From Suillus spraguei (lineage: Eukaryota; Basidiomycota; Agaricomycetes; Boletales; Suillaceae), in assembly GCA_016800925.1 (NCBI GenBank), contig JABCPU010000079.1:1-64000 (forward strand): a stretch of 64,000 nucleotides of DNA, in the 5' to 3' direction. This document shows positions 43,137-54,839 of the stretch, piece by piece. The notes below the pieces were generated by a model, which saw only the letters and a list, made by a program, of their open reading frames with translations, was not told where the DNA came from and ran no database searches. Made by a program: the position numbers and the translations under genes. Position 1 is the first letter of the stretch. Every line of letters begins with the position of its first letter.

Positions 43137-46100
43137 TCAGTAGGTACTAACATCAGAGTCATTGTCCTCTTCATCAGCTTCCTCTCCACTCCTGTTGTAA
43201 TCAAATAATGAGTCAATTTCAGACTCATCATTGGTTAGATCATCATCATTTGAATCTGACATTGAATTTGTTTCAGAGACACTGTCATCTTCTGTTTGTT
43301 TTTTCTTGGAGCTGTTTCTATCTTTGGTGCTTGGACAGGGCTTTGATGCTGCTGTGTCATGTGGCAGAGGTATCTTTTGACTGATGACGCTTTGCTAATG
43401 ATAAAAGAATGAGTGATATCTTTGAAGATGTCTGATTTGGTCATACTTTAATCTGCCTAGTTGGTGGTTTTCTAGCATGCTTAGCCTTTGTAGAACGGCG
43501 ATCGACTCTAGTTTTTCTTGGTACCACCTTACTGCTTTTAGGATCACGTCCTTGTAACCTCATGATGGTTGTAAGAAAATCTTGAGGTCTCTTGAGAATG
43601 GCTGGTCTCTTGATAGTGCGCTTTCTTCCTCCAATTTTTTGTATGAGGTAGAAATTTGGATTAGTGACTATCTTGATGCTATCTTGACCAGAAGCCAAGG
43701 TCCAAGTAGAGCCAGGACTTTTTTGAGTAGGTTTGTTGGCATCCGGAAGGCATTGAAGATTGGCAAATAGTATATCCAATCTGTCATGCAGATGCTGCAA
43801 CTGGGCTTCAGATAGTTTGGAGCACATCTCATGATAGCTTGCAATATAACCCTGGGTCCAATAAATCTTCCACTTCGATGACTGTGGTGGTGCAGAGTCC
43901 TTGTGAGGAAAAAATGTGGTGCGTCTCTGAGCAAATGAGAGATGAGGACGGCCAGGTTTATCTCCTTCTAGTCCAGCACTGCAGGCTTGGAATTTGATGG
44001 AGATAATCCATTGATTTATCCGATCCAAAGACCAGCATGTCATAGCCTCCTGGAGATTATGGCAGATTGTGGGATTGACAGTGATGGCATCCATAAATTC
44101 ATCGGTAGTCTGTGTTCCACCCAGCTGCAACCAAAACTCTCTGGTGAATTGGATGAATAGAAGGCCTATGTTCAAATCTCCTGGATCCCAGATGGAGTCA
44201 TAAATCCAAGGCCTCATTAAGACTTGAGGGCGATCTTCAACTGTCTCCACTACATCCTTCCAGCTAGGCTGCGGACCAATAGGCCAGTTGTCTGAACTTG
44301 TTATATGATTGGATGGAGGAAGGATTTTAGGACGGCTTTTGATATTGGCACCCATGATTTTGAGAACCTCAGCATTGTCTTCTTTCATGATATATTCTTC
44401 CATATCATAAAGAAAGAGCATGCCATGCCGATCCCATATCCTCTCAACATCTAGACTTTGAAGGGACTGCCGCAAATGGAGATCCATTGCTATAGGGGTG
44501 GAGGTCAAACACCTTAGAAGATGACATATGATGCTGGTTTGGATGCCATAGTTGAGAGGTTTCTCCACTTTTAATGTTTTTTGAAGACGTCTCAAGCCCT
44601 CCAGCCTGCTATCCATGAGTCCAAACCAAACATTGGATGGAATCCAAAGAATAGGTTGAGATTTCATAAAAGCTTCAGCCTAGTTGTCATCTATGAGCAA
44701 CATAAAAAGGAAAACAAATATTGAAAGACATACCTGTTTTTTTAAATAGGGAAGGACCTCTAAAGCAGCTTGTCCGCTCATTCTATATTCATCACGACAT
44801 CCATAGGCTCTTTGAGAAGGACCGCCACTATAGATTTCATGCATCCATCTACATTCTTTGAGATATGCCTCCGTGAAATGATAGGCATCTCTATCAGAAA
44901 TAAACTTTGGTCGGTTGTTGTTGGGCCTGATGGCCTCGTAGGACAAATGATAAGCAGAACGAAAGCAGATCTGGCTGGAACGTGCATTGGCTAACATCAT
45001 TTCTGCCTGAATTCCACCATATCTCCCTAAAGTGTTAGTATGATGAATATTACCCTTTTTAAATCCTCCTTTTTGAAAAGAAGCCTTCAAAGCATCCAGC
45101 CTCCAAAGACCTACAAACTGACCAGTGGGATTGAAGCTGATTCCCAGATCCAAGTATAGTTCTCCATGCTTTCGGTCCATCATATAATCCCAGTCCAAGT
45201 TTGCAAAGTTGGTCTTCAGAGCTTCATATGGAGAGTTATATCTGCCATCTTGGCCATCCTTTGTCCATAGTTTGATGCCTTTGCCTTCCAAGACAAAAAA
45301 GAAGGATCCATATGGGGCCAACATTGCTTGATCTCTAACACGCATCTTCATGCTATTTTGAATCCTTTCAAATGCTGTTCTGGAGACAGGAGTGGCCTTA
45401 GGTCTTTGACTTCCAGGCTGACCAGAGCCACCTTTGCGTGATTTGTATCTGATCTCATGGACGGTGGTATCCACGTATGGCAAGGAAGAATTAGATGACT
45501 CCTGAGATATCGAAGGTAGAACCACTTGGTTCCAAAATAAATCAATGACATCCAGAGGAATTCGAGTAGCCTTTAATGATGAGTTGGTACGGTTGTGAAT
45601 CATTCTTGGAAAGAAGAGCAGAAGATTGGAGATATGATTTCCTGTGCTTAGCACACCAAATGGCACATGAGGTATGGAGCTTAAAGGGATGGATTTGGTC
45701 CACCACTCTTGCCTTTGAGTGCCATCTGGACCCTGGTCTTCTGCACTTTGAGGGATGAGAACATCCACATAAATGTGATTGTGCTTCTGGATAGGTGCTT
45801 GCTGATCGATTACTGGAGCCAAGTAGATTCCTAAGCTGAGAGCAGGACAAAAGTCTCGAGTAACCCAGATATAGCTGTCAATGTCCACAGAGATCATGAT
45901 CTCATCAGGAACATCCATATCTAGCTCTAGGTCCATTATGATCCTCTGGTTTCCAGTGGGATGAGCTCCAAAAACAAATAGAGTTTCATATACTCCTTTT
46001 TTTTCTGAAGCCAGCCGTCTAGCATCTAGCAACATCTCAGATCCTGCCATAATCCTGACGTCACTTGGAACCACCATTCTTTCATCAGAAAACATAGAGC

Positions 46101-48194
46101 TTCTAGACAGGCTATAGCTTTCTGCTCTCCAGTGACCAACCTGCCAGCTAGGATCATATGCATCAGATACTCCAATGCTCATCATACAATCGAGAGCATT
46201 TATTGGAGGGCCCAACCAGAACATCTGAGAGAAGCTGGGAAGAATTCTATATCCATAATCTCTGTAGAGCATGGCAGAGCCTAGTCCACTAATCCAAGTA
46301 TTTCTGGAAGCAGACCACATTTCTCCAGCATCTGTGATGGGATGCATGCACTCTAGGGTAGGTCCATTCCAATATTGGTCGAATTTTGGATCAAATGGTG
46401 TCCATCTAGATGGCATAGTGTTTGTATCACGAAGGTGGGTGCCTATGGTCAAAGAATGGCGATTCAAGAGTTGCTTTAGATTTGATGTCATTTGGGGACT
46501 TGGGATTAGGTTGACCATGAGATTATCTTCTTGAGGATCAGAATCAGAAGTCAAAGTCTTGTCTTCTGGGCTTGCTGCAGTTTGACCCAGTTTTGAACGA
46601 CAGTCGGGGCAATTGTATAACATGATGGCAAGCTGAGTTATGATGGCCTGATGATGACGTCCTATTTGCTGAGATTCTTCTAATCTAGCAGTTAAGACTT
46701 CCTGAGAGATCCTATCCATTCCATTCCAATGATGTGGAAGATCATCACCAAGATATAGATAATGACTCCACTGGCGTCTGCAGCTGAGTTTCACCATCTC
46801 TAATATTCTGAGACGAATAGTGTGTCCACAAGGTACTGTCGGCAGCTGCAAACTTCCATCAAGATGGTGGCTTAGTCCATGTTCCAAAAAATGCTCCAAT
46901 ATAGCACATGAGAGAGGACCACATTCACAATCTTGTGATTCTGGTAAACAGAATTTGAGGTTTTCATGGATCCGTACAGCAGCAACATCTCCAGAAGACC
47001 AGCCATGCAGCATAGCCAATCTTTTCCAATATGATGGACCATGCCATGCACTCCAGTTGCTTTGTGAACTGCTTGCAGATTGAAGTATGGAAGTTGAATG
47101 ATGACCCAGGATATGAGCACTTTGACGGTGATAGTCAAAGATAGCCACGTAGTGGTGTTGAGATATAGTCAGAATGAATCCAACCTGACCAGTGGAATGG
47201 GAATGTTCCTGGGAAGAAGACAAGAAGTGTCTTTGCTGAAATTTTTGAATTTCATCTAGTGCAGGCATCTTGTTGACCAATGAAGGAGCCACAGCTGTCA
47301 TATCAGCATATCTTAAAGGGCCTTGACCATATTTTGGATACCATTTGGTCATTAGAAACATATTGAGCACAGCTTCTCCAACATGTTTCTGAGGATTTAA
47401 TGTGTGAAGCTGCTCTAGAGCAGGAAGCCACAGGGTAGGGCAGGCCAAATTCAGCATGGGATCAATGTCTACTATAACATTCAGTTAAAGAGGCTTCAAG
47501 TCAAATATTTTTATTTTTAAAATCATTCACCTGAAGATTCTACATTATCTTGACCTTCTGACATTGCATCTGAATCATCAGCCTGATAAGATCTGATCCA
47601 TGCAGGACCAGATTCTTTTGCACTTTCAGGTTGATAATCATCTGATGGACCATCATCATCATCTGATGGAAATTCTGTTTCAGAGAATAATCCATGTTTT
47701 TGAACATATCTCTCTAGAATGTCGGACAAATCATTAGATATTGAATCTTGTTGATTGGCTCCAGCATCATGACCATCTGCACCATGTAGACATTCCTTGA
47801 AGGATTTGTTGCAGCCATTGTCAGATAAACTATCATCCGATGATAGATGCAGTTGAAGCCATGAGCTTGGAATGACAGCTGATGCATGAGATGAATTGTT
47901 TGAATTTGATGCTGAAGATCCACTGATCTAGAGAGTTGATTAGTTTAAGTCACCTTTAACTAATTATATTGGCTGAATTACCTGTATGCATGAAGTGGAA
48001 GCAAACGTGATTGGTGTTCTTGTAGATATAGGATAAAAGTCAGAATCTGAAGATAGCTGCATGTCTAGCCAGCTTGCAGTATGCTGTGTGTGATAAGATG
48101 AGGATGCAGGCATGACAGATGTTGAGACCAATGAATTGATTTTAGTTTCATGTAATGAAATCAAAGATAAATTAAGTTTATTTGACTTTTGCAA
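43137..48194 (-). CDS. Large (about 1,585 aa) multi-exon protein with Ulp1-like cysteine-peptidase region and acidic tail
   Basis: From ATG 48113, five exons (48113-47982, 47927-47531, 47471-44734, 44679-43447, 43394-43137) sum to 4,758 bases, exactly divisible by three. An in-frame Met at 48194 would add 27 residues. The N-terminus is Ser/Asp-rich and disordered. Around residues 280-365, TISQHHYVAIFDYHRQ, YWKRLAMLHGW and ESQDCECGPLSCAILEHFL give a His...Gln-x3-Cys-Gly arrangement like C48 SUMO/ubiquitin-like proteases; the Asp usually found between them is not obvious. A Cys pair (YNCPDCRSKL) follows. The long remainder is unrecognised, and the last exon is acidic (NDDDLTNDESEIDS). It shares a short divergent promoter with the BAH-PHD gene. 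Peptidase function is inferred. Confidence 0.7.
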
Positions 48195-48272
48195 TTTAGG
48201 TTAGATATGACTAAGATAAATAAATATATACTCTAATGATGCTTGCAAGATACTTTTAGTATCCGACCAAAA
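48195..48272. promoter_or_regulatory. Bidirectional promoter between the 1,585-aa gene and the BAH-PHD gene
   Basis: Only 78-160 bp separate the two divergent start codons (48194 or 48113 minus, 48273 plus). The gap is AT-rich with a TAAATAAATATATA stretch near 48218-48231 that could act as a TATA-like element. The layout implies co-regulation of reader and peptidase-like protein. Confidence 0.45.
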
Positions 48273-49523
48273 ATGTCAGAGTTGCCCAAGGGCATGACAC
48301 AAAAGAAATTTGATCAACTGCCCACTGCAAGAGCAATCAGTAAGTTTATTGTTGTATTTTAAAGATTTTATTCTGATTGAACAAAAAATCACCTAGTTTA
48401 TTCTATTGTATCAGATGAAGGAGTCGAGTCTAGAATTGAATATAAAGTTGGACAAAGGTATGTTTTTTGATATCAGAATTATTATTGATTTAATGTATGA
48501 ATCTTTTGGAATGAATATAGTGTTTCAGTGTATGCTCCCAAAAAAGGCCGTAGAGGAGTGGATGATGATGATCTGTGGTATGGAATCATCGAGTGTTTTC
48601 GTATTGACAACCGTCCAAAGGCTTTAGAAGTAGGTTTTTATTTGACTTTTTTTTTTGGTCCCCATCATTATCATATCATTTGTATTTCTATTTCACTTAT
48701 CTTATTTTTGCAGCCTTTTTGGGTCAAAATACGCTGGTACTGGTCTAAGGATGTACAAGATCCAACTTTCAAGACAGCTTCCCAATCTGATTTCAGATTT
48801 CTTTCTATGGGAACCAATGAGCTTCTATTGTCAGATCTGACTCAATGGTTAGAAGCTGCAGTATTGGCTGGTGAGTTACTTTTATCTGTCTCAGCAAATC
48901 AAAAACTGACATTATTCTTGATCTCCTGAGAAACCATCAAAGTCATAAAGTTTGATGAGAAGTCAGGCTTTCAAAAACCTTGGAGTTTAAAGGGTCTATA
49001 TACCAGATGGTATGCATGCTCTTTTCCTCCTGAACTGCAGGTTTGTCAGTTTTTAATAGAAAAATGATTGATTTACAAAGAATGATATTAGGATGATTCA
49101 ATCAGCTTATCATGCATTTCAACCTGCAAAAAACCTTTCAGTCCTGACCAGGAGACTCAAAGATTTTGCTTAAATTGCAACCGCTGGTATCATACAAGAT
49201 GTCTTAAAGTTCTGTCATCAGCAGAGTCTATCAAAGCTAGGTTGCCTGCTACTGAAGTTCATTCAGGCTTCACCGATGAACTATTCAAAGCACTCCTCTG
49301 CTGTCCTGTTGAACGTGGAATCAAAGCTGGAGTATCTGGTAATGGATGGGTCATATGCCAAGTGAGGAAGTGGTACCATCACTTGGTCAGTAAAGACCTC
49401 TCTCTGCCTCATGACTGGATCATCCATTTGGATAAAGTGGATACAACTTGGATACTTCCCATAAAACAGTTGGCCAACACAATTTACTATCAATGTCCTG
49501 CCTGTCCAATGTACTGGTTGTAA
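48273..49523 (+). CDS. BAH domain plus PHD finger protein
   Basis: Six exons (48273-48339, 48415-48457, 48521-48629, 48714-48870, 48931-49040, 49092-49523) splice to 305 residues. Residues about 30-160 read as a BAH domain: YKVGQSVSVYAPKKG, DLWYGIIECFRID, FWVKIRWYWSKDVQD, FRFLSMGTNELLLSD, then VIKFDE and LYTRWYACSF. A PHD-type zinc finger follows: SCISTCKKPF, RFCLNCNRWYHTRCLK, and a distant CPACPMYWL, giving C-C, C-C, H-C, C-C with a long insert before the last pair. BAH and PHD modules bind nucleosomes and histone tails, so this should be a nuclear chromatin reader. It starts head-to-head with the 1,585-aa gene. Confidence 0.85.
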
Positions 49524-49724
49524 ATGACACAATAACAGCTTGATTTCCAGCTGAACAAATTAACTATAGAGATCATGTGAAGGACAGAAAAAAATCCTAG
49601 TGACTTAGTGGCTCTTCTATAGCACTCTTTAGATACTTATTTGTCTGACAATTCTATTTATGGTACAAAATCAGCACACACACATTAATGATGTCTTTTG
49701 CAAATGCACCAGCTTGACATCTCT

Positions 49725-50172
49725 CTAACCCTCCATTTCTAAAAGTGTAAATAAGACTCTAAATCCAATTTTGGACTCTTCAGGAAGCTTGACTGCTTCT
49801 CTTTGGCTTTTCATCCAACAAACATACTGGACTATGATATGCATATGAGTCTTGATTTGCTTCTACAAACAAATTAATACAGCTGGTTTAAATGTCAAAA
49901 AATAACATACCTGAACATCCTTAGAGGCCATTGCTTTTCCAATCTGCCTTTTAATGTCACTTTGAAGTTCATCTGATCTAGTCCAGTCAAATCCAAGACT
50001 AGAAAAGAATTTAAGAAACTATAAAGATATGACCTTAGTCCAAAGCAAAATGTCATAGTGATAAACTGACCTTCTCATTCCACATCAAGCTCTCAGACTT
50101 GAAGGAAGCTTGTGATTTCTGACATGCTTTGGCTACTTTTGACATATTTGCAGAAAGAGTCAAGGTAGTCAT
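49725..50172 (-). CDS. Small hypothetical protein downstream of the AT-hook gene
   Basis: ATG 50172 opens MTTLTLSANMSKVAKACQKS. After an intron from about 50072 to 50020 comes FLKFFSSLGFDWTRSDELQS and QIGKAMASKDVQ, and after a second intron KQIKTHMHIIVQYVCWMKSQ, LPEESKIGF and a stop at 49725-49727. Coding character and splice phases are good; the family is not recognised. Its ATG overlaps the preceding gene's TGA as ATGA, unusual for separate eukaryotic genes, so it may be the true C-terminal part of that gene through alternative splicing. Confidence 0.45.
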
Positions 50173-52624
50173 AGACTTGGTGTGGAATCAGAACAAGTGA
50201 TCTGTGATTCATCTGAGATCACAGTCTGTTCTTTTTCTGTGGCTTTGGTTAGCCTTTGACTGCTATTGCTTGAATCCACAACACTAGTCTGAATATGAGA
50301 GATGGACTTGAAATTTATTAGTTACTATAGATGCCAAGCAAAACAAAAATTTACTGGTGTTTGAAAGTTCTTTGGAGCACAATGGACTGATTGAGGTTGC
50401 TCCTTAGATTTGCCTTTGCCTTTGACTTTGGATTTGGATTTGGATTTGTGTATATTGGGAACAAAGGTCACTGAATCATAGACAAATTCATCACCAGCAC
50501 TTTTGACAAAAGTCAAAGTGCCTTTGCATGTTTTGCTAGTAATTGCTGGAGATCCACCCAATTCTTCCTGGATTGATAAGGACCGAGCTGAAGATGAAGT
50601 TATTGGGGATTGCTCATAATCCATTAGAGGTAAGTTAGGTGAAGAGCTAACTTGCACCTCTAAATCTTCTCCTAATAGTGGAGAAGAGCCAGATGAAATA
50701 GATGCTGTAAAATCAAATTCTTCTGGATAGTTTAGACTGGCTGATGGTGAAGAAGATACAACATCTGCTGACACCTCTGAGGCAGACTTCTCCTGAGAGA
50801 TATCAACATCCATGTCTTGGTCCATAACTTCATTTGACACCATATAGGCATCTGAAGAATAATCCCATGGTTCTGTGTCATCGGAGAAAGAAGGTGGATC
50901 ACTAGAAGATATGAAGATGTTAGAAGGCTGCCTTGAAGTTGGTGTAGCACAGGTCTTCATGATATCTGCAGATATTTGCTCTGGATCTAATGATATCTGC
51001 TGTGAAACTTGAGAAACTCTTTTTATAGACTGAGGTTTCTTCATGAGATTTAATTCAAGTTTTTAGTCTCTGAAACAGTTTGCTTACCCCATCAATCTTT
51101 GTGAATTTTGCACAAAACAAGGTGGACAGATCCAAAGCAGGAACATCATTTTTCTCTGATGTTGGAATCTTTTTCTTGGCAGAGTTTGAAGCAGTCTGTT
51201 TAGATTTTTATATAAACAGTCAGTGAAAGTCCCACTTGCCAAAATATACTGCAACTCAAAGGTCAAGAAAAAGTAAGCACCTGGCAGGATGATGATTGAT
51301 ATAACTTGGAGTTTCTGTATATTCAGATGATTTTCAAAACTTTGACTGGCAGATTGGCTAGAATTACTGACCTATGTTTCAAATTCTCAACTTCTTTAGA
51401 AGCTGAAGACACATCCAATTGAAATGTTTGTAATATTGGAATATGAATGTCATTTGCTGTCTCTGCTCCAATAGAATTGACTCTAATAAAGTTCACCTCA
51501 AAACATACAAACCCACCTTTGACCACTTGAGAAATAGAGTCTTTTGAAATAGGATCTTGTCCAGAAGACAACAACAATGATTCAGCTACATTTTTGCTGG
51601 GTAGTTTCATAGGTGATATGGACAAAGATTGAAGTTTTATGATTGTGCTGTTGAGCACACCTTTTGGACGTCCTCTTCTTTTGTTCATGACATTATCATC
51701 TATAGATGATCTGAAAGATGGGAATTAGTAAGTCAGTCTTTGTAGATTTTGATCACAACCTACTCCAGCACCTTCAGATTAGACTCATTCTAGAAAAGTA
51801 TCAGTGGGTGATTATAATTTTGATGAAAAATCAAAATATGCTTACTGCAGCACTTTCATCTTGGATCTCTTGTCTGATTTTGCACATCATATTGATGATG
51901 CCTTTGCACCACATTTCAGAGCATGGCCCAGAAGACTCTGTATTAGGCTCAAGTGCAATCTTAGCTCTGATAGCTTCAAACATGGCAGTTTGGTATTCTG
52001 TAGGATGGTCTGGTAGTCTCCCCCACAGTCCAGGGATTTCTTGTTTTTTTGCCCAATCATGCCAATCTTATAAGATAGGATGAGTTTTTTTGTTTCATCT
52101 GCTCCAAATTGAATCTGAGACTTACTATATGTCTGAGGGTCATCCAGAGATATGTCCATCATAAAAGATTTGTGATGGGGATTGATGGATCCACAATGAT
52201 ACATATAAGCCAGAAAAGAGTTTAAAATGGATGACATCCACTGTATATTATGCATTCCAGGCTGGTCATATGTCATGCGGGCTTCCTGGATAAAATCTTC
52301 TCTGATTTTGCTCAACACCAAGAGTTCCTTTTCAAAGGCTTCATACTTGGGCTGCAAGATGTTCCAACAATGGGAAGGCCCCAAATGCTGCAGCAATTCT
52401 TGCAGACAAATGATGATGTGGTTCAGAAACCTTAGGCCATTCTTGTAGTGAGCAGGAACCATGACAATAAGTTCATGATTTTGGAGCAGCTCATAGGTCC
52501 TGGTGTGAGGGATAAATTGTCCAAGATGATAGCTTGGAATAGCAGAGAAGTTTAGATGGGCAGCACTTGAATCTTGCCACCATTTGTCAAAATGTTGAAG
52601 ATGAAAGCAATGATTGGAAGTCAT
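50169..52624 (-). CDS. AT-hook protein with N-terminal domain related to the 14.7-kb protein
   Basis: The first exon (52624 to about 51896) encodes a domain of about 245 residues with HELIVMVPAHYKNGLRFLNH, SKIREDFIQEARMTYDQPGM and NIQWMSSILNSFLAYMYHC. Two small introns lead through DKRSKMKVLQ and SSIDDNVMNKRRGRPKGVLN, which contains a canonical AT-hook (RGRP core) for minor-groove binding. Further exons are disordered and Ser/Asp-rich (SSDPPSFSDDTEPWDYSSD), with a Lys/Ser stretch (HKSKSKSKVKGKGKSKE) and a final exon ending SDSTPSL at 50169. The fold of the N-terminal domain is unknown. It matches the left-hand paralogue in motif order and in having a basic tail. Probable nuclear DNA-associated protein; partner unknown. 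Confidence 0.65.
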
Positions 52625-52875
52625 AGAGTTATAGCAAAGATGAGAAGCAGTAAAAGATAGCCTACAGAAATTACCAAATATGCAGAATGACTAAACCTTG
52701 CCTGATCAAGATACTTCTCACATTATTTTGAAAACATGCTTGAACACATAGCAAAGACAGCAGGTTCAGACATTCAAGTAACTAAACCAATTAAATACTT
52801 TGAAGAGACATCATAGTTGGTTGACACAGAGGCATATATGTATAAGTAAAAAAAACATCCATAGCTAAAGGAATT

Positions 52876-54545
52876 TTAATCATCAAACTCTTTGGTGAGT
52901 TGTAAAATCCTATACCATTCCTGAATTCTAATGTCACGATCAGCAAGAGTAAGGTCGGTCCTGCTGTTGGCATATTTGCTGTGAGATTCTCTTGGTTCCA
53001 CTATGATGGTATCAAGATTTGGTAATGCATGAGCAAAAAAGGCTGCCATAGTAAAAGAATTATATGGAGGTGAGAATCCAACATGCAATGTGCTGATGGT
53101 GGTGTTGATGTGTGTGGATTCAATGCTGTGATGTCCCAAGATACAGCAAAAGAGCAGACCAAGTATCTCCAGATGTGAGCAGTGGTGCAGAATGTGTGAA
53201 ATCCCCCATAGAGTGGCTTTTGGAGGTTCCTCCCAGAATGGTCTTGTGCCCAAGAAGAGATGTTCAAGATAAGGCAGACCTATGGCCAAACTTCTGAGAG
53301 CATCATCATCAATCCTACAAGTTCCTAGATCCTCCAACTCCAGAGCAGTCAAATAGACTAGCCTGCTCAAGGCAGCCAATCCATCTCTTGGAATCTGAAG
53401 ACTTTCAGGATCTGAGGAAAAAAAATCCTCCTCCCAAGGCATTCTTAATCTGAGTGCCACCAGATTCTCCCAATCCAGAAATCCATCATCTTCATCATCC
53501 ATTAGGTGCAAAGATGTCAAGACATTGAAGAAATGCAGAACAAAATCTGTTGAGCAATATTGTTGGTGGATGTTGATGCTGAGACCTTGACATATGATCC
53601 TATGATTGGATAAGATAGAGATGATGGCTGAAAAGCCAGTGTCGGTAGAAATAGATTCTGGGTCATGTGAAGGACGCTGGTCAGATTCTACATTAATGTA
53701 GAGAATGTGGGTCCGAATGTATTGGTTGGAAATAGACCCTGTCCCCTCCATGATTGATGACCCAGGAATAATGATCAAAGTCAGGGTGGTAAGCTGATCC
53801 AGAGATGCTATGGATGTCATTGATGTAGGTTGAGTGTAGCACAGAGTGAGATGATGCATAGACAAGCAGTTGGATAAGGAGTTTAAGATGATGTTGGTGT
53901 GAAATGAATCAGAGATGTAGACCAAGGTTTGCAAATGGCCCAGCAGGTGCACCACATCAGGAAATATAAGCATGTTGGATGGTAGTACCAGACTTTGAAG
54001 TCCTGGAAGCAGAAGTTGGTCCAGAAATTGGATTAAATGGTCTCTGTTGTCCTTTAACACCACATGGCTAAGATAAGGCATTAGGAAGCCTGCAGATCTG
54101 GACCTATTGTGCAAGGTCAACAGAGTCTGAAAAACATGCTTGTGCTGTGGCCTCAATGCTTTTCCATCTGCATAGATAGCTTTGACTTTCTGTGCATAGA
54201 AATGAAATCTTTCTAGGTCAGAGAGTTTTGGAGTCCTGAGAAATCTCTATATCAATGATAAGCATTTGAAAATTCCATGATACAAGTCAGATGACTCACC
54301 AACTCCCATGTCTTATTTGAATTTGTATGTTCTTGAATAAGATCATTTGGAAGGAGATAGATCAGAGGCTCCACAGAAGGCAATTGCTTCCACAGAAGCT
54401 GCAGGATGGCCTCAGATATGGCTGAAGATGTAGTGGCCAGTGCAGCAAAATCACCAAGTCCAAAAGAATCTTCATTGATGATCATAGCATGGACCATCTG
54501 TAAGATGAGAAAAACCACATCATGTGTGTTAAAGATACGATGCAT
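52876..54545 (-). CDS. F-box/LRR-type protein
   Basis: Two exons (54545-54300 and 54246-52876) join in frame to 538 residues. The N-terminus is F-box-like: IFNTHDVVFLILQMVHA, then FAALATTSSAISEAILQLLW and LPSVEPLIYLLP, the arrangement seen in basidiomycete F-box proteins. The body has leucine-rich repeat-like phrases (HLLGHLQTLVYISDS, ALSRLVYLTALELEDLGTC, DALRSLAIGLPYLEHLFLG, HILHHCSHLEILGLLFC). Such proteins are substrate adaptors of SCF ubiquitin ligases. It is the last gene of the right cluster, next to the 150-bp satellite. Numerous paralogues are expected in such genomes. Confidence 0.8.
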
Positions 54546-54839
54546 CTTTGGGCTTTGTTCAAAATGAGAACTATCAAGGTGCTATCTATCAGATGAGGAA
54601 GAGCACCGTGGGAGATTTCCTAGCTTGTCTGATGCAAGTTTAGCTTATCAATATGGATTGCTTGTCTTTCTGTAGCAACCAACTTTTCTTCTGTGTTTCA
54701 TTGTATTTAGTACATCTATGCCTTCCATTCAAGCACATTTATGATATTCTTATCTTGGTCTGTGTGCTTAGACCTCATGTATATAAACAATGTCAACAAA
54801 ATATTGTGCTACTAGTCAGATGAAATCTGGTAAACTAGC
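54546..54839. other. Upstream region of the F-box gene
   Basis: AT-rich sequence with no recognisable gene; expected to contain the F-box gene promoter. Confidence 0.35.

Noticed and set aside
24623..44667. Possible homology of the 24.6-26.1 kb protein with the C-terminal third of the 1,585-aa protein (shared LNIGL/MNIGL phrase)
   Set aside because: Only a few residues agree, and the surrounding order of motifs does not match.
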